Source: Trissonchulus latispiculum
Lineage: Eukaryota; Nematoda; Enoplea; Enoplida; Ironidae
NCBI GenBank assembly: GCA_030248195.1
Contig: JASAND010012897.1
Coordinates: 1 to 64,000 of the forward strand
DNA: 64,000 bases
Direction of reading: 5' to 3'
A program made the translations under genes and the position numbers. The first letter of the stretch is position 1; every line of letters starts with the position of its first letter. The notes under the pieces were generated by a model that was not told where the DNA came from, made no database searches, and was given only the letters and a program-made list of their open reading frames with translations. Below are positions 25,201-63,964 of this stretch, piece by piece.

Positions 25201-26494
25201 CATGGCGGACATCGCGATTTCGCCTAACGACCCCTCCTTCTACCTACATCACTGTTTCATTGACTACCTCTGGGAGGAATTTCGTCAGTTGAAGCAAAGT
25301 CCGGAACAGCGAGAAGCCAACTACCCCTCAGAGGATATGTCCTGCAACAGTTTCCATCACGCCTCAGAACAGTTGAAACCGTTTCCCATCCAAAATAAGG
25401 ACGGCCTGAGCAACAACTATACCAAGAATTTCTACTACTACGAACCCAAACCGGTCTGTTCCGAAACCGTACCCGATTGTGCCTCACCCTATCTTTTCTG
25501 TGATACCAGCCGATACCGTTGCCTGTCAAAGGTTGCCAACGGGGGTAACTGCACCGGCTTTGAGGGTAAGGACATCTGTTACAAGGGTACCTGTGTCAGT
25601 GGCAGGTGTCAACAGGGCGCTCCCCCAGTTACCCCTCGACCCACCCCAGCTGTCAGCTCACCCGCTCCACCCACAACTACTCTGGGTGCGGGTGAGCCTC
25701 CGTCACCTCCCACAGACCCGCCCACAACTCATGCTCCTCCCACTCTACCTCCAACCACAACCACAACCACAACCACAAGAACCACAACCACAATGAGAAC
25801 GACACCACGGCCAATACCAACAACCACTACAACCACAACCACAACCACCACAAGAGCCCCGCCGGCCACCCAACCACCAACCCGGCCACCGCAAACGGAG
25901 CCACCAAGACCCACAACCACGACACAGCAGGTGGTGATCCGCACCAATCCACCGATAGTCTTCACCACCCCCTACCGCCCCGCTACACCCGCAGTCACTC
26001 AGCCACCGTTCGGTGGCAGCTATACCAGTCCACCGTTCAATGTGGTCTGGTTTGCAGTAACGGTGGTCCGTGGCTCCTCCTACTACAAGCAGTCTGTTCC
26101 GGGGGCCCAGATTATTTCCTGCGGGAAGGGTAAACCCCAGGGCTATACGGAAGTCTTGCCCGGGGAGTATGTCAGCGGACCCCAGTACCCTAAGTATACC
26201 GGGGCCGCTCTGGTTCAGGTCCGCGACCCCTCAACTGCGGGTTACTGGCCCATTGTGGAGGCAAGTGTGGAGGTTATGGACTCGGACATGCGGCCCTGTC
26301 AGGCCAAATGTTACAACCAGCGAACCAAGAACTATGAAGACTGTAACGGTAGAATAAGACTGTCGACGAACAGTTACTACACAGATCCGATTGCCTTTAA
26401 GGCGACGAGAGATGAAGCTCTAGAGGCTACTTGGAAACAGGATGGATATTACAGAAAGAAAATACCGGACTATCTGATGTTCCAATGTCAATAA
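22300..26494 (+). CDS. secreted tyrosinase, type-3 copper oxidase
   Basis: Two exons, 22300-23642 and 24838-26494, join in phase to about 999 residues. The ATG at 22300 begins a good signal peptide (MLTFWTFSFVVLYATLTSGQ). Residues about 165-360 hold two related helical modules with the pattern QRIA-x2-C ... AFP ... K[YF]-x2-W-x2-KC. The CuA site has H424, H433 and H442 (GAHWGPAFLPFHREL). The CuB site has H559, H563 and an HH pair at 585-586 (HGVTHMF ... DPSFYLHH). A Cys-rich segment (about 657-705), a long Thr/Pro-rich mucin-like linker, and a C-terminal domain with four or more Cys follow. Tyrosinases oxidise phenols to quinones for melanin or cuticle cross-linking. All six copper ligands appear present, so it should be active. 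Nematode tyr proteins share the core; the N-terminal modules and the C-terminal domain are unfamiliar to me. Confidence 0.9.
24075..24300. promoter_or_regulatory. CCAAT-box cluster with a TATA word in the tyrosinase intron
   Basis: Six CCAAT/ATTGG words lie within about 220 bp, with TATAAAA at 24243-24249. This resembles a compact promoter, and an internal start would give a CuB-only product, but it could equally be a repeat fragment. Weak call. Confidence 0.2.
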
Positions 26495-29400
26495 TTTGAT
26501 AATTAGCTCCCTAATTAGTATACTTTAATTAATTTTGTTTGCCAAATATTTATGCAGTTCTTTATAGTTTGTTTGTAATCAACTGTATTTGCACCACGTC
26601 GTTGTGTTTTTGCGATTTAAAAAGCATGTAGTTCGGAAGCTAGAAAAATCAAGACGATTTGAAGAAATTAACAACTTTATTATTTATTTATTCAAAAGTG
26701 GCCACTATTTGAGGAAATTGCAGGGGATAAATCCAGTTTGCATTTACGCAAATTTTCTAAATGATTTCCTAAATGCCTTAAATTAAAGTTGTGGGCTTAA
26801 CATGTCTTTACCAAGCTTTACTTGTGTGCTGTGTATACTGGTATTTTATTTGTATTAAACATTTGTTTTACATTAATTCTAAAAAGCCGAAATGCCGAAA
26901 AACAAAATGCCAATAGTGAACCCAACCCGAATCATGTGGGTTACAATTTCCGCTAATCCTTGAGGTAGCAAATTTGAATAAATTGAGTGTCTGGAAGCTA
27001 CGGGTAGTCCATTAGAGCTGCGATTAGATTTCTAGCCAGATTGTTACAATGTTTCAATGAAAAGCAGCAACTTTTTTTGCAAAAAACATAGGAACTGTTT
27101 GTTTCCCGTCTACCCATTAGTATGTTTCTAATTTTAAGAAAAATAGGTACTGAGAACCTAAATTTAGTCATGGCAAAGACTTTCCAGAATGGAATGAGCA
27201 AGATAACTTTGTGAGTCAGACAAACTAAGTTTAGCTCTATATTCCAGTGTATCTATCCATCCTTTATTGGTCGGTAACTGGGTATCACGATTACGGGTCC
27301 ATGTAGAGCAACTGCATTGAGGAGCCGGCTCCTCGTCCACAGTTGTAAATTCTAATCATCATTCGAGGTGACACTCCTGGCGCAAAGGCTGCGTATCCGG
27401 GGATGAACCCTGGCGCCCTTACCCTGGACTGACAAGGGTATAGAAGAATTTTCCGATGGTTGCTATTATGTAGGTACCTTTACCTCTACTGGGTTCCCAC
27501 TGTAATTTACGGACCTTTCGCGGAAGATTAGGGTTGAGCAGAGTTGAAGTTAGCTTACTTAGCTGAGCTTAGCGTTTTAACTTACTCGTTTACCTCAACT
27601 TTCCCACTTTCAACCTTTCATGAACAAGGTCGAGCTAAATTTAACTCGTTTAACTCCGCTCCACTCATTCTTGAAAAGGATCTATTCTACTTTACTCTAC
27701 TCAGCAGTAAATTATTTTACCGTATATTCTAGTTGCACAATAGCGGTCCACACTATGACGGAATTTCCAGTGCTCCGAATAAATTTGTTATGCCATAAAC
27801 TGATTCTCTGTGAAACAGAAACACTACTGAAACGTTAAAAAGTTAACAATTTAAATTAATTAACAATTCAGTTTCTGTTACTAAGCTAATAATAATGTGA
27901 TAATATTTGCTACAATGTAATTTTTAGAGAGAGATTTAATCGAAAAATCGACATTTGTTAGCTTACACCCTCCCCCCATAGCATACGTATCCTGTTGATT
28001 TTCACAATATGTGGTTGTCAAATTAGCCAGATTAGGTTTAACCCAAAATCTTAACATCAGGCAGGCATTCTCTTTCGGAACGTCAAATTTGAAGTCAAAT
28101 TGCAGATGTTCGACAAAAATTTCTACCAATTTTACCATCATACAAGGCTTGGACGTTCAAAAATTTATGACTTTTGGACTTGAAATCCATGCATATTTGA
28201 GTTATACCTATCTGCTAAGAGCGGCTTGATTAATGGTCGGAGCAGCTTAAATTCCTCCGGTGTTGCACAATATAATCGCAAGAAATATGAATGTATTTTC
28301 ATTATACTACTGAATGACAAAGTTGACGAATGGGTCTTTTTCGCGATGTCACCCCATCCTATCCCATTTAAAAAATTTTCTTCCCATCCCATTCCATCCC
28401 GCTTGTTTACAGAAAATCGAAAATAATCCCAAGTTGTCCCACATCAGCTGAAATCTGAATACAAACTCAGACAAGTATTTTCATTTAATTTCATAATTTA
28501 ATTTCAATTTAATAATTTCATTTAACGAAGATATGAACATTATATTTAAAGCCATTACTTATATAATAGTTGTATGCATGTTGTTATAGATTATTTCAAT
28601 TATCTGATCAGACAAACATATTAGAGGGTGATTAATTCTAAGTAGGAATTGACAAAATTCTTAACAATCTTCTATCAAATTTTCAAAATTTGAAACAGTG
28701 TAAATTAGACAATTTAGACATCTTGATAGGTAAACTTTACAGTTGAAATTGGTAAACTGTAGCCGGGTATAGCTCGCCTCGCCCTTGTATTTTCTTTTTC
28801 CCTCGTTTTTTTGTATTCTCAAATTGCATACCAACGGGCAGTAGTGATACACTGCTATCTGGGATGAAGCCAGGTGTCACATATTTGTGAACACCGTTTT
28901 CTCTCAATCCTGTTCAATGCTCTGCCAAAGTCATTTTAAGCATCACTTTTCTATACTTGTGAACAATCAGGCGTCAATCAGTGAAAGCCCATTATTATAT
29001 TACCCAATTTTTCTCCCCTTCACTCTTGTGAGCTATAACAACACTAAACCAAAACAGAGCTCTTGGTGGCTCTCAGTCTATATATTTAGTTTTTAGGCTT
29101 ACAGGCTTGTTGGTGATAACTCCCTCCACCTCCAATCTGATAAGCTCTGATAAGCCCTGCTGGCTAGACGACGGCTCTGATAATCTTTAGTGGGACTGTC
29201 AAGACTTGACGTTAGAGCACGGATTGGTTGAAATCAGTGTAATAAACATATGTATCTACGTGTACCTGGAGGTGGTTCTCTTCCACATGGACACGTCCTT
29301 ATTTCACCCTCAAAAGTTTGAAGACTGACCCAAGTGGAAAATTGCGAAATCTCAGACTTGCCAACAAACAGAGAAATACAAAAATTTCGTAGGGTTTGTC

Positions 29401-30818
29401 AAACTCCAATTACTTCTAATTAATGACCAAAAATGTCGAATTACTGATAGTTTTCAGTTGTAAATATTTTCCTTTTAGCTGAATCACTATTGTTTCTAAA
29501 AGTTTGAGAAAAAAATTTCTACTTCCTCACTAAATTAGATTTTCTCTAACCCTACCCACCTGCGGCCGGCTGACGCTAATTTTTTCTACACTCGACTCCA
29601 ATTTTTTCTCAACATACAATTGTGACGTATATATTAGATATGTTGACATTACTTCAAACAACTACGATTAAATTACTGGAACCAAACCCTCTTTATATTT
29701 ATTTAATTATTTCACTACACCACAACAATTTATCAAACTAATTTCAGCATGTGGGTGCCAGGGGGGTAGTCGAGTAGCCTGACATCTGACTGGAGACTCT
29801 TAACCCCGATGCTTCGATCTCCGCCCTGGACGCATTTTAGTACATCTTTCAATCCTTCACAGGCACAATGAAAACAGGGAAATTGTTTGTTAGTGAGTAC
29901 AACTGCATCTTCAGAAACTGTAATCGGTGGAATTACGGCTCATGTTTTGTTGCTGAAACTATTCCAAGGATTGATATTAATTAATTAATTAATAATATTG
30001 ATTACCACGCTCGGTTTTCTGAGGTCGTTCAGATCACTCATTTTTAGTTTCCAAGCTGAGGAAATAGAAAAAGTTAGTACCAGAATATCCTTATTTTTCC
30101 TAGCTTTAGTGAAAGGGTTGTGTACAGACGCTTGCCTTTGTAATTTTCCGAAGTGCGTTGGTGTAATGGATGATAGTAGAATCATGTCAAACTTAATGAA
30201 CAAAACTTTGTGGTTATTCGTTCAAGACTTGTCAAATAAGCTTTGACACCTTGATGTGTGCTGTTTCACGATCAGTTGAACATTTAAGAAAATAAACGGA
30301 TGCCTAATGTCGATTTAGCTTTATGTTTGAGCAGCGTATTTCACTTGGTCGTAAAGCATCAATGTCAAGTTCAAATTGTCAGAGGTAAAAATGCGTCGAG
30401 TTTAAATTCACACAGCTGGAGCAAAATTCAAAGACATTGGTGGAAATGTTCCTAATTTGGATAACTAAGTTATACATTTTAATTTTTAAACTTTTCCCAG
30501 AACTACGGATACAGCCAGAAACAATTGCATCTCTTGAAAGTAGGGAAAGGGTGGGTGACCGACCTCTATTCGTATCGCAAAATTGCGAACCGAAATTTAG
30601 CTTTAAATTACGCATTGGGGTGGATTGCAAAATACTTCCTTTCTAATTTGCAGAGATGTTAGCTCAAGAAAATTCAACTAAGCAGGCTCCTGTAAAATAC
30701 CTCGGGGTAGTTAAGTTTAAACAAAATAATTAAAAATAAAATTAAAACAAACTAATTAAAATAATTCCATAATTAAAATTTCGATTCGCGGGAGGGGTTT
30801 CTTGATTGTCTCTGTTAC
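26495..30818. other. intergenic spacer with scattered tRNA-like boxes
   Basis: No coding exon is recognised. About 27240-27470 has a tRNA-like B box (minus strand GGTTCATCCCC). At 29757-29832 a plus-strand sequence with CCAGGG/CCCTGG ends and a TTCGATCTCC box resembles a degenerate tRNA or SINE head. Runs of TTTAACTC words occur near 27560-27660, similar to 19020-19090 and 31510-31600. Confidence 0.4.
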
Positions 30819-31204
30819 CAAGAATACATAATGATAAGAGTATGCCACTAGGCAAGCTCTCTCTTATCAGAGAAAAAACTATGCTCTGCTCGCTAACGGC
30901 CCACCCCCCCCCGGAAATCAGACCCTAGTGACCCTCCCCCCGCAAATCAGTACCTAGTCGAAACGGGGGTACGCTCACTCGCTCTATGTTTATGTGCTTA
31001 AGCTCGAAAACACAAGCAGCGCGTTAGCGAATTTTGTGCCCGCTTCGAACTTTAGAACACAATCATAGCGCACGAAATTCTTTGAAGTGATGAGTATAAT
31101 TTGCGGGGGGAGGGTGGGCCGTTAGCGAGCAGAGCATAGTTTTTGCTCTGATAACATAGAGTGTGCCTAGTCCTAGTGGCACACTCTTATATTATGTACT
31201 CTTG
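30819..31204. mobile_element. CAAGAGTACATA-family element with 7 bp TSD
   Basis: Inverted arms start CAAGAATACATAAT on the left and, reversed, CAAGAGTACATAAT on the right. They share GAGCAGAGCATAGTTTTT and GTTAGCGAGCAG words. The element is flanked by perfect CTGTTAC duplications (30812-30818 and 31205-31211). At 386 bp it is non-autonomous. The same family has perfect 7 bp duplications at 42385 and 50816. Confidence 0.8.
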
Positions 31205-32149
31205 CTGTTACTTACTCTTTCCTTTTTATGCTAGGAAATCCTCAAGTGTTTCTTAGGATAGAAAAATAGCGGGAAATTCCCAAATGAACAGCCCGTTTCC
31301 AACAGATAACCGTAACTATGAACGACTCGCACTTCCTTTTATCACCAAATTAGCCCAAAAATAAGATTTACTTTTCCATATGGGTTCCGCCATAAGAAAG
31401 ATACATTTTGCTTTAACCTTTTAACTGGTCTATGAAGATATATACTCTAATGTTTCCTACATGGTGTGCTTACTAAAGGCTTTCCTACGAAAGAGTAGTG
31501 TGAATATTAAATCTTCAAACTCTAACTCTACACTTTAACTTTAGTCACTCTAGACTTCCCCCTCTTCATGGAAAGGATCGAGTGAAATTTTAACTCAATT
31601 GAGTCTACTGACAAGGAGGATCTTATTAGGAAAAAATTACTGGAATGAAATGAGTCAAAATTATTACACATTTAACAGAGATCTTGCTGATAAACCGAGT
31701 AGTAGTTTTTTATGTCAAACTTCTTATTTAGTCCTGTTGATTTTTATGTCCATCACTTATCTATTTCACCAGACAGACACCTTTGATTCGTAGTGCTCCC
31801 GACACATGTAGTTATTTTTCTCCTTTAATGTTCTAAATATTCTCTTTACGGAAACTTGCCGAGTAAACTATTTATTTCTTTTGTTATACCTGGTAATTGT
31901 GATTTGAGCCCTACATATAGGAACTATGAATATAATAGAGTAAATATCGCAATCCTACGAAGGAGTGTGTAACAAGAATTAGAGCCCTTCTGACTCCCAC
32001 ATAGATCCGGTTAGAATATATTATTTAAAACTCCCCTATAAGCTAGCACTAACCTAAGTATGCCCTGAAATAGAACTCGTTGTTAAACCTCATTCAACAA
32101 AACGACTAATCAGGGCTATTTTTTGGAATATCTAGCGGCAAAGATTATG

Positions 32150-32321
32150 GTGGGCCGCAAGCAGACGCGTGTAGATACGCGTCGACGCAAGCATTTAATC
32201 GTCTGTATGCGTCTGTGACTGTGAATACGCTACAGCAGGCTTTAAACAAACTGCTAATATGGCATGTTGCATTCGGATGCGTCGACTTTCACGACTTTCA
32301 GTTCAAGACTATGAAATCACT
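32150..32321 (-). mobile_element. short inverted-repeat element (MITE), copy 2
   Basis: The reverse complement matches the element at 7129-7278 across GTGATTTCATAGTC, CAACATGCCAT and CACAGACGCAT blocks. It is diverged, with some insertions. Confidence 0.45.
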
Positions 32322-33023
32322 ATTAAGCTCTGGACCCAGTCTTAATATAAAGTTTTCGTGATAAAATACTCCACAGTTGTAGGTTCAAATCCCACCAGAG
32401 TCAGGAGAGATGAGCCGTCATCCATGCATCATCCGGCCGGGCCGAGATGTTTATTAGTTGCGGGACGGAGCGGCCCGATCGACTCAAAGTTAATGTTGTG
32501 AAAACACTAAAATTATATAGCTAAAATTTATATACTCTTTTTCCTGCTGCGCCTCAGCGCAGCAGGTCTCTTATGTTTGCTCAGCCCGGGCCCTCACACG
32601 CAATCTGCTTGATAAAGATGCTTTGGTCCATAAATGCGTGTGAGCAGTGGTTTAAGATAGGCCCAGCATGATTTGTGTGTGAAATCTTGTTTTTCTTTTC
32701 AAGGAGCTTCTGTTTCTGACTTATGCAATTATTACGCATATATGTAGTAATGGCGATTTGGAAATCGGAAACATTTATTCTTACACTACTTGATGACTCA
32801 TATTCCAGTTTTAACATTAAGAACTCAGCAAAAATGTTTCGAATACATGAAGCAGATGAACAAATGCCTAACATTATATTCAAAATTAATTTACACTATA
32901 ATATATAAAACGTTCTCAAAAAGCGATAACGAAATCACACCTCTAAACCTCTGACCTGTGACCTCTAAAATATCGGTCGGTATAGTTTTTGTTCAAATTC
33001 AAACTGTAACTTATTTCACCTAT

Positions 33024-33095
33024 GTTCCAGTGGCTTAATGGGTAGAGCGTTGGTCTAGTTAACCAAAGGTCGTGGGTTCGATCTCCACCTGGAAC
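33024..33095 (+). tRNA. tRNA-Thr(AGU) or tRNA-derived repeat
   Basis: A 72-base cloverleaf folds: acceptor GTTCCAG/CTGGAAC perfectly paired, D arm GCTT-AATGGGTA-GAGC, anticodon arm TTGGT-CTAGTTA-ACCAA (anticodon AGT), and T arm GTGGG-TTCGATC-TCCAC. A T-run starts two bases after it, as for Pol III termination. The B box has the conserved 53-61 pair as G-T. Degenerate relatives at 11564 and 17794 raise the possibility that this is a repeat-family member rather than a housekeeping tRNA. Confidence 0.6.
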
Positions 33096-35400
33096 CTTTT
33101 TTTTGGAGTTACAGATGCTGTACTGTCACACCTTTGTTTTTTCTTGTTCCTATTACAGTATAAAAGTGAATTTCTTAAACATTGGCAAAATTAATTAACG
33201 TTTTGCACGTTTGTGTTCTGTAATAAGTAAGAAGAGATCCATTATAAAAAAGTAGCAGCGCAGCAGGTTTACAATTACTGAAATTGTCCGTCCAGTAGAA
33301 ACTTAACCTTTTGCACAAAATCTTGCTTGTTACAGCAAACTTTAACATTTCTTTGCAAAATTTAGCGTTTCCATGTTGTATTGAAGCTTTTGAAATACAC
33401 AGTTGTCTGGCTCGCTCACTCTATGTTTGTCGTGTTGAGGCTCGCATCACAAGCGCAACTACTCTGTTGGCTTAAGGTGCTGGTATCGCTTTGTGTAAAT
33501 TCGACCCTACAGACTTCAATTCTTTATGAAAGTGGATGAAACCTTCCAAATACATTATTTTCGTGCTCTTTAACATTCTCGGACCAGTCTCGGATTTTTA
33601 GGTGTAAAGATAAGAAAGTTTTGGTTTTTGCCACTATTCTCTTAGTACGTTGTCGATACACCGGATTGGTTGTTATGGCTGGAAAGAGTGCACCAAAATG
33701 AACATTTTTGCTTTTACAACTTTTGAGCTATCTCCAGTGGTTAAGGCAGTATAAGCCAAAAACGATTTTTGGGCCAAAAAATGGCCATTTTCGAAGAAAT
33801 CAGTTTTCTCAAAATTACAGCCAAACCTTACAGACAATTTTGACTTATTTATACTCAATCGATACATCCTCCAATTGCACATTTTATCAATACATATTCG
33901 CTGGATTTCGTTGCTTTAAGCTGGAGAATTCGCCGAAAAACCATTTTAGCAAAACGGCGATTATTTTGTTTTGAACATCGATTTCTCAAAAACTACCCAA
34001 TGGATTCGCGGGATTTTTGCCAGAATGAAAATTTGCACTATTGCGGAGGGACATTTTTCTCGGTTTGAGCTAAAACTCCTCCAGTTGCGAGAAAGCTGAC
34101 TACAAAGTTGCAAAATTTCGTGTCTTCGCACATATTTCCCATTTTCTGGAGTGCTGAGACTTGTTGAGTCAAATCCAAAAAATGTCCCTCGGCGCATATG
34201 TCCTTCATATCATGGCACAAGAAAAAATTTTGGCCGATTCTGCAGTTTTGAGAAATCCATGTTCAAAAATTTTTGGTCTATATTCAGCCTGTCAGATGTC
34301 AGCCTGTCAGAAAATTTTTACTATTTTTTGGCTAATTTTCCTAGTTTCGTAAGCTGATCTAAATGTACAAATTATAAGCTTTAAAACGATGTATAAAGCT
34401 CTTTCCAACTCCCAAAATTGCGAAAGTTATAGCGTTTCGAAAAATCACCACAAAAGCACTGCACAAAAGGATACCAGCACCTTAAATAAATTGTTCCTGC
34501 TTGGAGCATATGTAGCTGTGAAACTGAAAGTGAAGTGAAGGGGCCATGTGCATTTACACAGCTGTGAACGTGGGGTCAGTGGCCAGTGTGCTGATGATGA
34601 TCCTGCCTGATAACTACGAGCACGACACTTGTCACACTCTTAGCTGTTATATACTCTTGATCATGCAAATGATTTGTCAAACACTAACAAGGTTGTACTT
34701 ATCAACTTTAGAACTTAATTTGTTTAAATAAATTATTTTCAACTTTTACTCATTGCTGCTATTTTAAATAACACTTCTTCTGGCAAGAAGTGCATATCGG
34801 TCGCGAACAGTCCTCCCTACATGTACTTTTCAATTTGTGTATTTGGGAACTCTGCAACCCCTTTCTACGAGGTGTAGTCAATCTTTTTTTAATTTCTTAA
34901 TAATTTTTTAAGTAATTTATATTGTTTAATTAGTACCATAGGCTGCAAAGATGAAGGCTGGCACAAAAGTTTGACTGAACGTAGTATTTTTCAATGTCCT
35001 TTGGCATTATATTTTTGTTGCAGTGCAGTGTTTATGTATTTCTGAGACTTACTGCTTTTTTTGTACTAATGAAATTGGTAAATTGTAGATGATTAATGTC
35101 AGTGTTAATTGGTCATTAATTCATAAACTTTGCTGGAATATTTAATTATTAGATTTTTATTGACAATTAATGTAATGCATGGCCTAGAATTTGTTCGATA
35201 TCTTTGGACACATTATGGTACCATCGAGTTTACTTAATCTAGTCCTAATGGCTTCACAAGGTACTCAATCATTAATCAGGAAAAACTAATTCAAATAAAT
35301 GAATGTGTTGTTTGCATACCATAAATTATAATTATACTATAAGATGTGAACATAGAGTAACTTAGCATGAGATTTACAGTGAAAATTGATTTTATTTTAG
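33096..35400. other. AT-rich spacer, probable 5' intron of the receptor gene
   Basis: No exon is recognised. The receptor's first visible exon at 35401 begins mid-codon, so a signal-peptide exon must lie to the left, here or further upstream; I could not find a convincing one. 33690-34360 is open in several frames on both strands without protein similarity that I recognise. Confidence 0.3.
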
Positions 35401-61587
<26,187 letters not shown>

Positions 61588-61844
61588 GTAATCAGCATTT
61601 TAGTACACCATAAACAGATATTGATTACCATCTTGTTCTCGAAGATTAAATGATTTGCTACGTCCCCTGGTAGCGTAGTATTTTAATATTCATGCTGCGA
61701 CACATATGTGTGGTTAGGTTAGGTTAGGTCCTGGATTAAATCTTGTGCTACTACCCTCCTAGTGGGGGCAACGAATTTAAATGTTCGATTTTGGAAAAGC
61801 CAGCTAGTTTTGTCACACAAAACCTACATAGTATATAGTATTAA

Positions 61845-63323
61845 GGCCAGATCACACTAGGAAACTTTGGGACAATTTAATTGAAACAACTGGTTGCTTA
61901 AATCAAGTTGCTCCAAAGTGCCCAATGTGAATGTAGTGGCAACTCAGAAAAACGTTGCTGCAACCAAGTTGCCGCAATGGCCCTTGGGGCGATTTCTAGC
62001 GGCGACCAAAACGTGGTCGATTCAAATTATAAAAATATGCCCCCTAGAATAGAGATGAGGATTTTGGCTCGCGGCTCGGCTCGGCTCGGCTCGGCTCGGC
62101 TCGCGAGCCGAGCCGAACCGAGCCGGCAACAATTTCTCTCGAGCCGAGCCGAGCCGAGCCGAGCCGGAGAATTGAAACTCCGAGCCGTGCCGAGCCGAGC
62201 CGACCCTATCGAAAAGTTCACTGTAATTAGTTCAAACAAAATAGCCAACAAATTCTATGAATTCTGTTTTCATTTGTCGTCTAATTTTCCGTTTTTCCTT
62301 GTCTTTATTCATACCTTCCTTCCACGCCAACTTAGTTTAAACGTTAGGCTGTGCTCGAAGTCGTCTTATGTATGGTGTAGTTACTAGTTAGAAAGAAATA
62401 TTTTGACTTAATTATTTCAACGTGTCATATTTGGTTTTATCAAAAATGTTACAATTAAAATTTGCATTGTCTTACTACTGTGGCTTTGGGTTGTTGTAGT
62501 AATTTATATGATAGCAGAAAAGGTTGTAAAACTGCTGATTATATACCAGAAATGCTTACTATTAATTTAGAGTTTGAAATTATTTTGCATAATTACAATT
62601 GACAACGATTATGGCTACGATTGGCAGAGAGCAATTAAAGGAGTTGAAATTTGTTAAAATTTAAAAATAATTTAAAAGAATTCTGAATTTTATTGCTGAG
62701 TTCTCAAGCATTTTGCAATTTATCAGATTATATATTCCTTTTTTCAAGACTGCGGAAAACAAAAAGTTTTCTCCTGATTTTTTCGGCGTTTATCAGTGGT
62801 TCCTTTTCATATTATATACATAGAATAAAATAATGATAAATTTTAAGAAAAACAAGCATGAATGGGTGCCCGCGCACTTTCGTAGAATACACATTTACCA
62901 AATATTAATATCATTAAACCTTATAACCCTGCACTCTGCAGCTCGCAGTGTCTCGGTAATAATGGAGTTTTGGTGATTCACACTTGTACACAAAAGCTAG
63001 ACAGCTGTTTTCAGGTTTTTTGTCAAAAACAACGCAGAAAATCCACAATTCGGTGCAATCGGTCAAACTTCAAATTTCAAGCTGGGCGAGCCGAGCCGAG
63101 CCGAGCCGACCCACTTTCAATATTCTTCCGAGCCGAGCCGAGCCGAGCCGGGTATGCCCGCGAGCCGAGCCGAGCCGAGCCGACCACATTTTCTCCCGAG
63201 CCGAGCCGAGCCGAGCCGGAAAATCCCGGCTCGTCCTCATCTCTACCCTAGAATTCCTGTTTGATTGGTTGAACATCAACTAATTGAAATTGCTGCTCCA
63301 AAGTTGTCTAGTGTGAACTGGCC
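61845..63323. mobile_element. TTAA-flanked MITE carrying a nested hAT-like element
   Basis: The ends GGCCAGATCACACTAG and CTAGTGTGAACTGGCC are flanked by TTAA (61841-61844 and 63324-63327), as in piggyBac-type elements. The nested copy at 62050-63245 makes up most of its length. Confidence 0.75.
62050..63245. mobile_element. hAT-like element with CGAGC repeat arms
   Basis: The ends TAGAGATGAGGA and TCCTCATCTCTA are flanked by perfect CCCTAGAA (62042-62049 and 63246-63253). Both arms are runs of GGCTC/GAGCC words broken by short AT spacers; the centre is AT-rich without a transposase. Confidence 0.92.
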
Positions 63324-63964
63324 TTAAGGTATAACAAAAACACGGCATCACCCCAACGCCGACGAGGGGTCTACCCCTTAAAAATCCCAAAATATCTGGG
63401 TGTCTCTCTACCCCAAAATTAACAAAAATTATTTGATTTTACATTTTTGACCAAAAAATTACTGAAAAATAAAGCATTTTGCGGTCGGGGCTCCTGCATC
63501 CCCCCGTTCCCCAAGTTATTGTATCGTATTAGGTTTAATGCAAAATAGTTTACATTTTGAATAATTCGACGCAAAACATTTAAATCAAAAGCATAGTCAT
63601 ATTCTTCATTTCCCTTAACTAAGGTTTCAGCTCATTCTGTAGCGCTTCTACCAGGGCTGGTGGACCAAGAAGAAACCAAGGACAAGCCCGAACGGGAGGC
63701 GTCAGGCCAGGTACCCTCGTACCCACGAAATCAGGACAGAGAAGAGAAGAGGGAGATTCAGCTTTTCACTTACCATTGAAAGTAAAGAATTGGCCCAGCT
63801 GGGTTTTGAACCACGACCCTTCTGACTCCGGAGTAGTCGTGCTAACCAACTACACCACAGGGCAATCAGCTGAACTCCCATATCAGGCTTAGCAATCTTT
63901 CCTATGCCTGCTTCCCTTACATCTCCCCCGGGTTTCAATTAAGACGCGTCTCGCTGGCGCGGCT
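63324..63964. other. non-coding spacer, likely receptor intron 7
   Basis: No exon is recognised. About 63800-63866 (minus strand) resembles a degenerate tRNA with a GGTGTAGTTGGTTAGC D-arm region and CTCCGGA in the anticodon region. The receptor's M4 exon is not here. Confidence 0.35.

Noticed and set aside
33690..34360. Possible coding region with open frames on both strands
   Set aside because: AT-rich, low-complexity translation with no recognised motif and no splice-consistent exon.
61711..61728. GGTTAGG run as telomere-like repeat
   Set aside because: Only about three units; too short to mean more than chance or a small relic.
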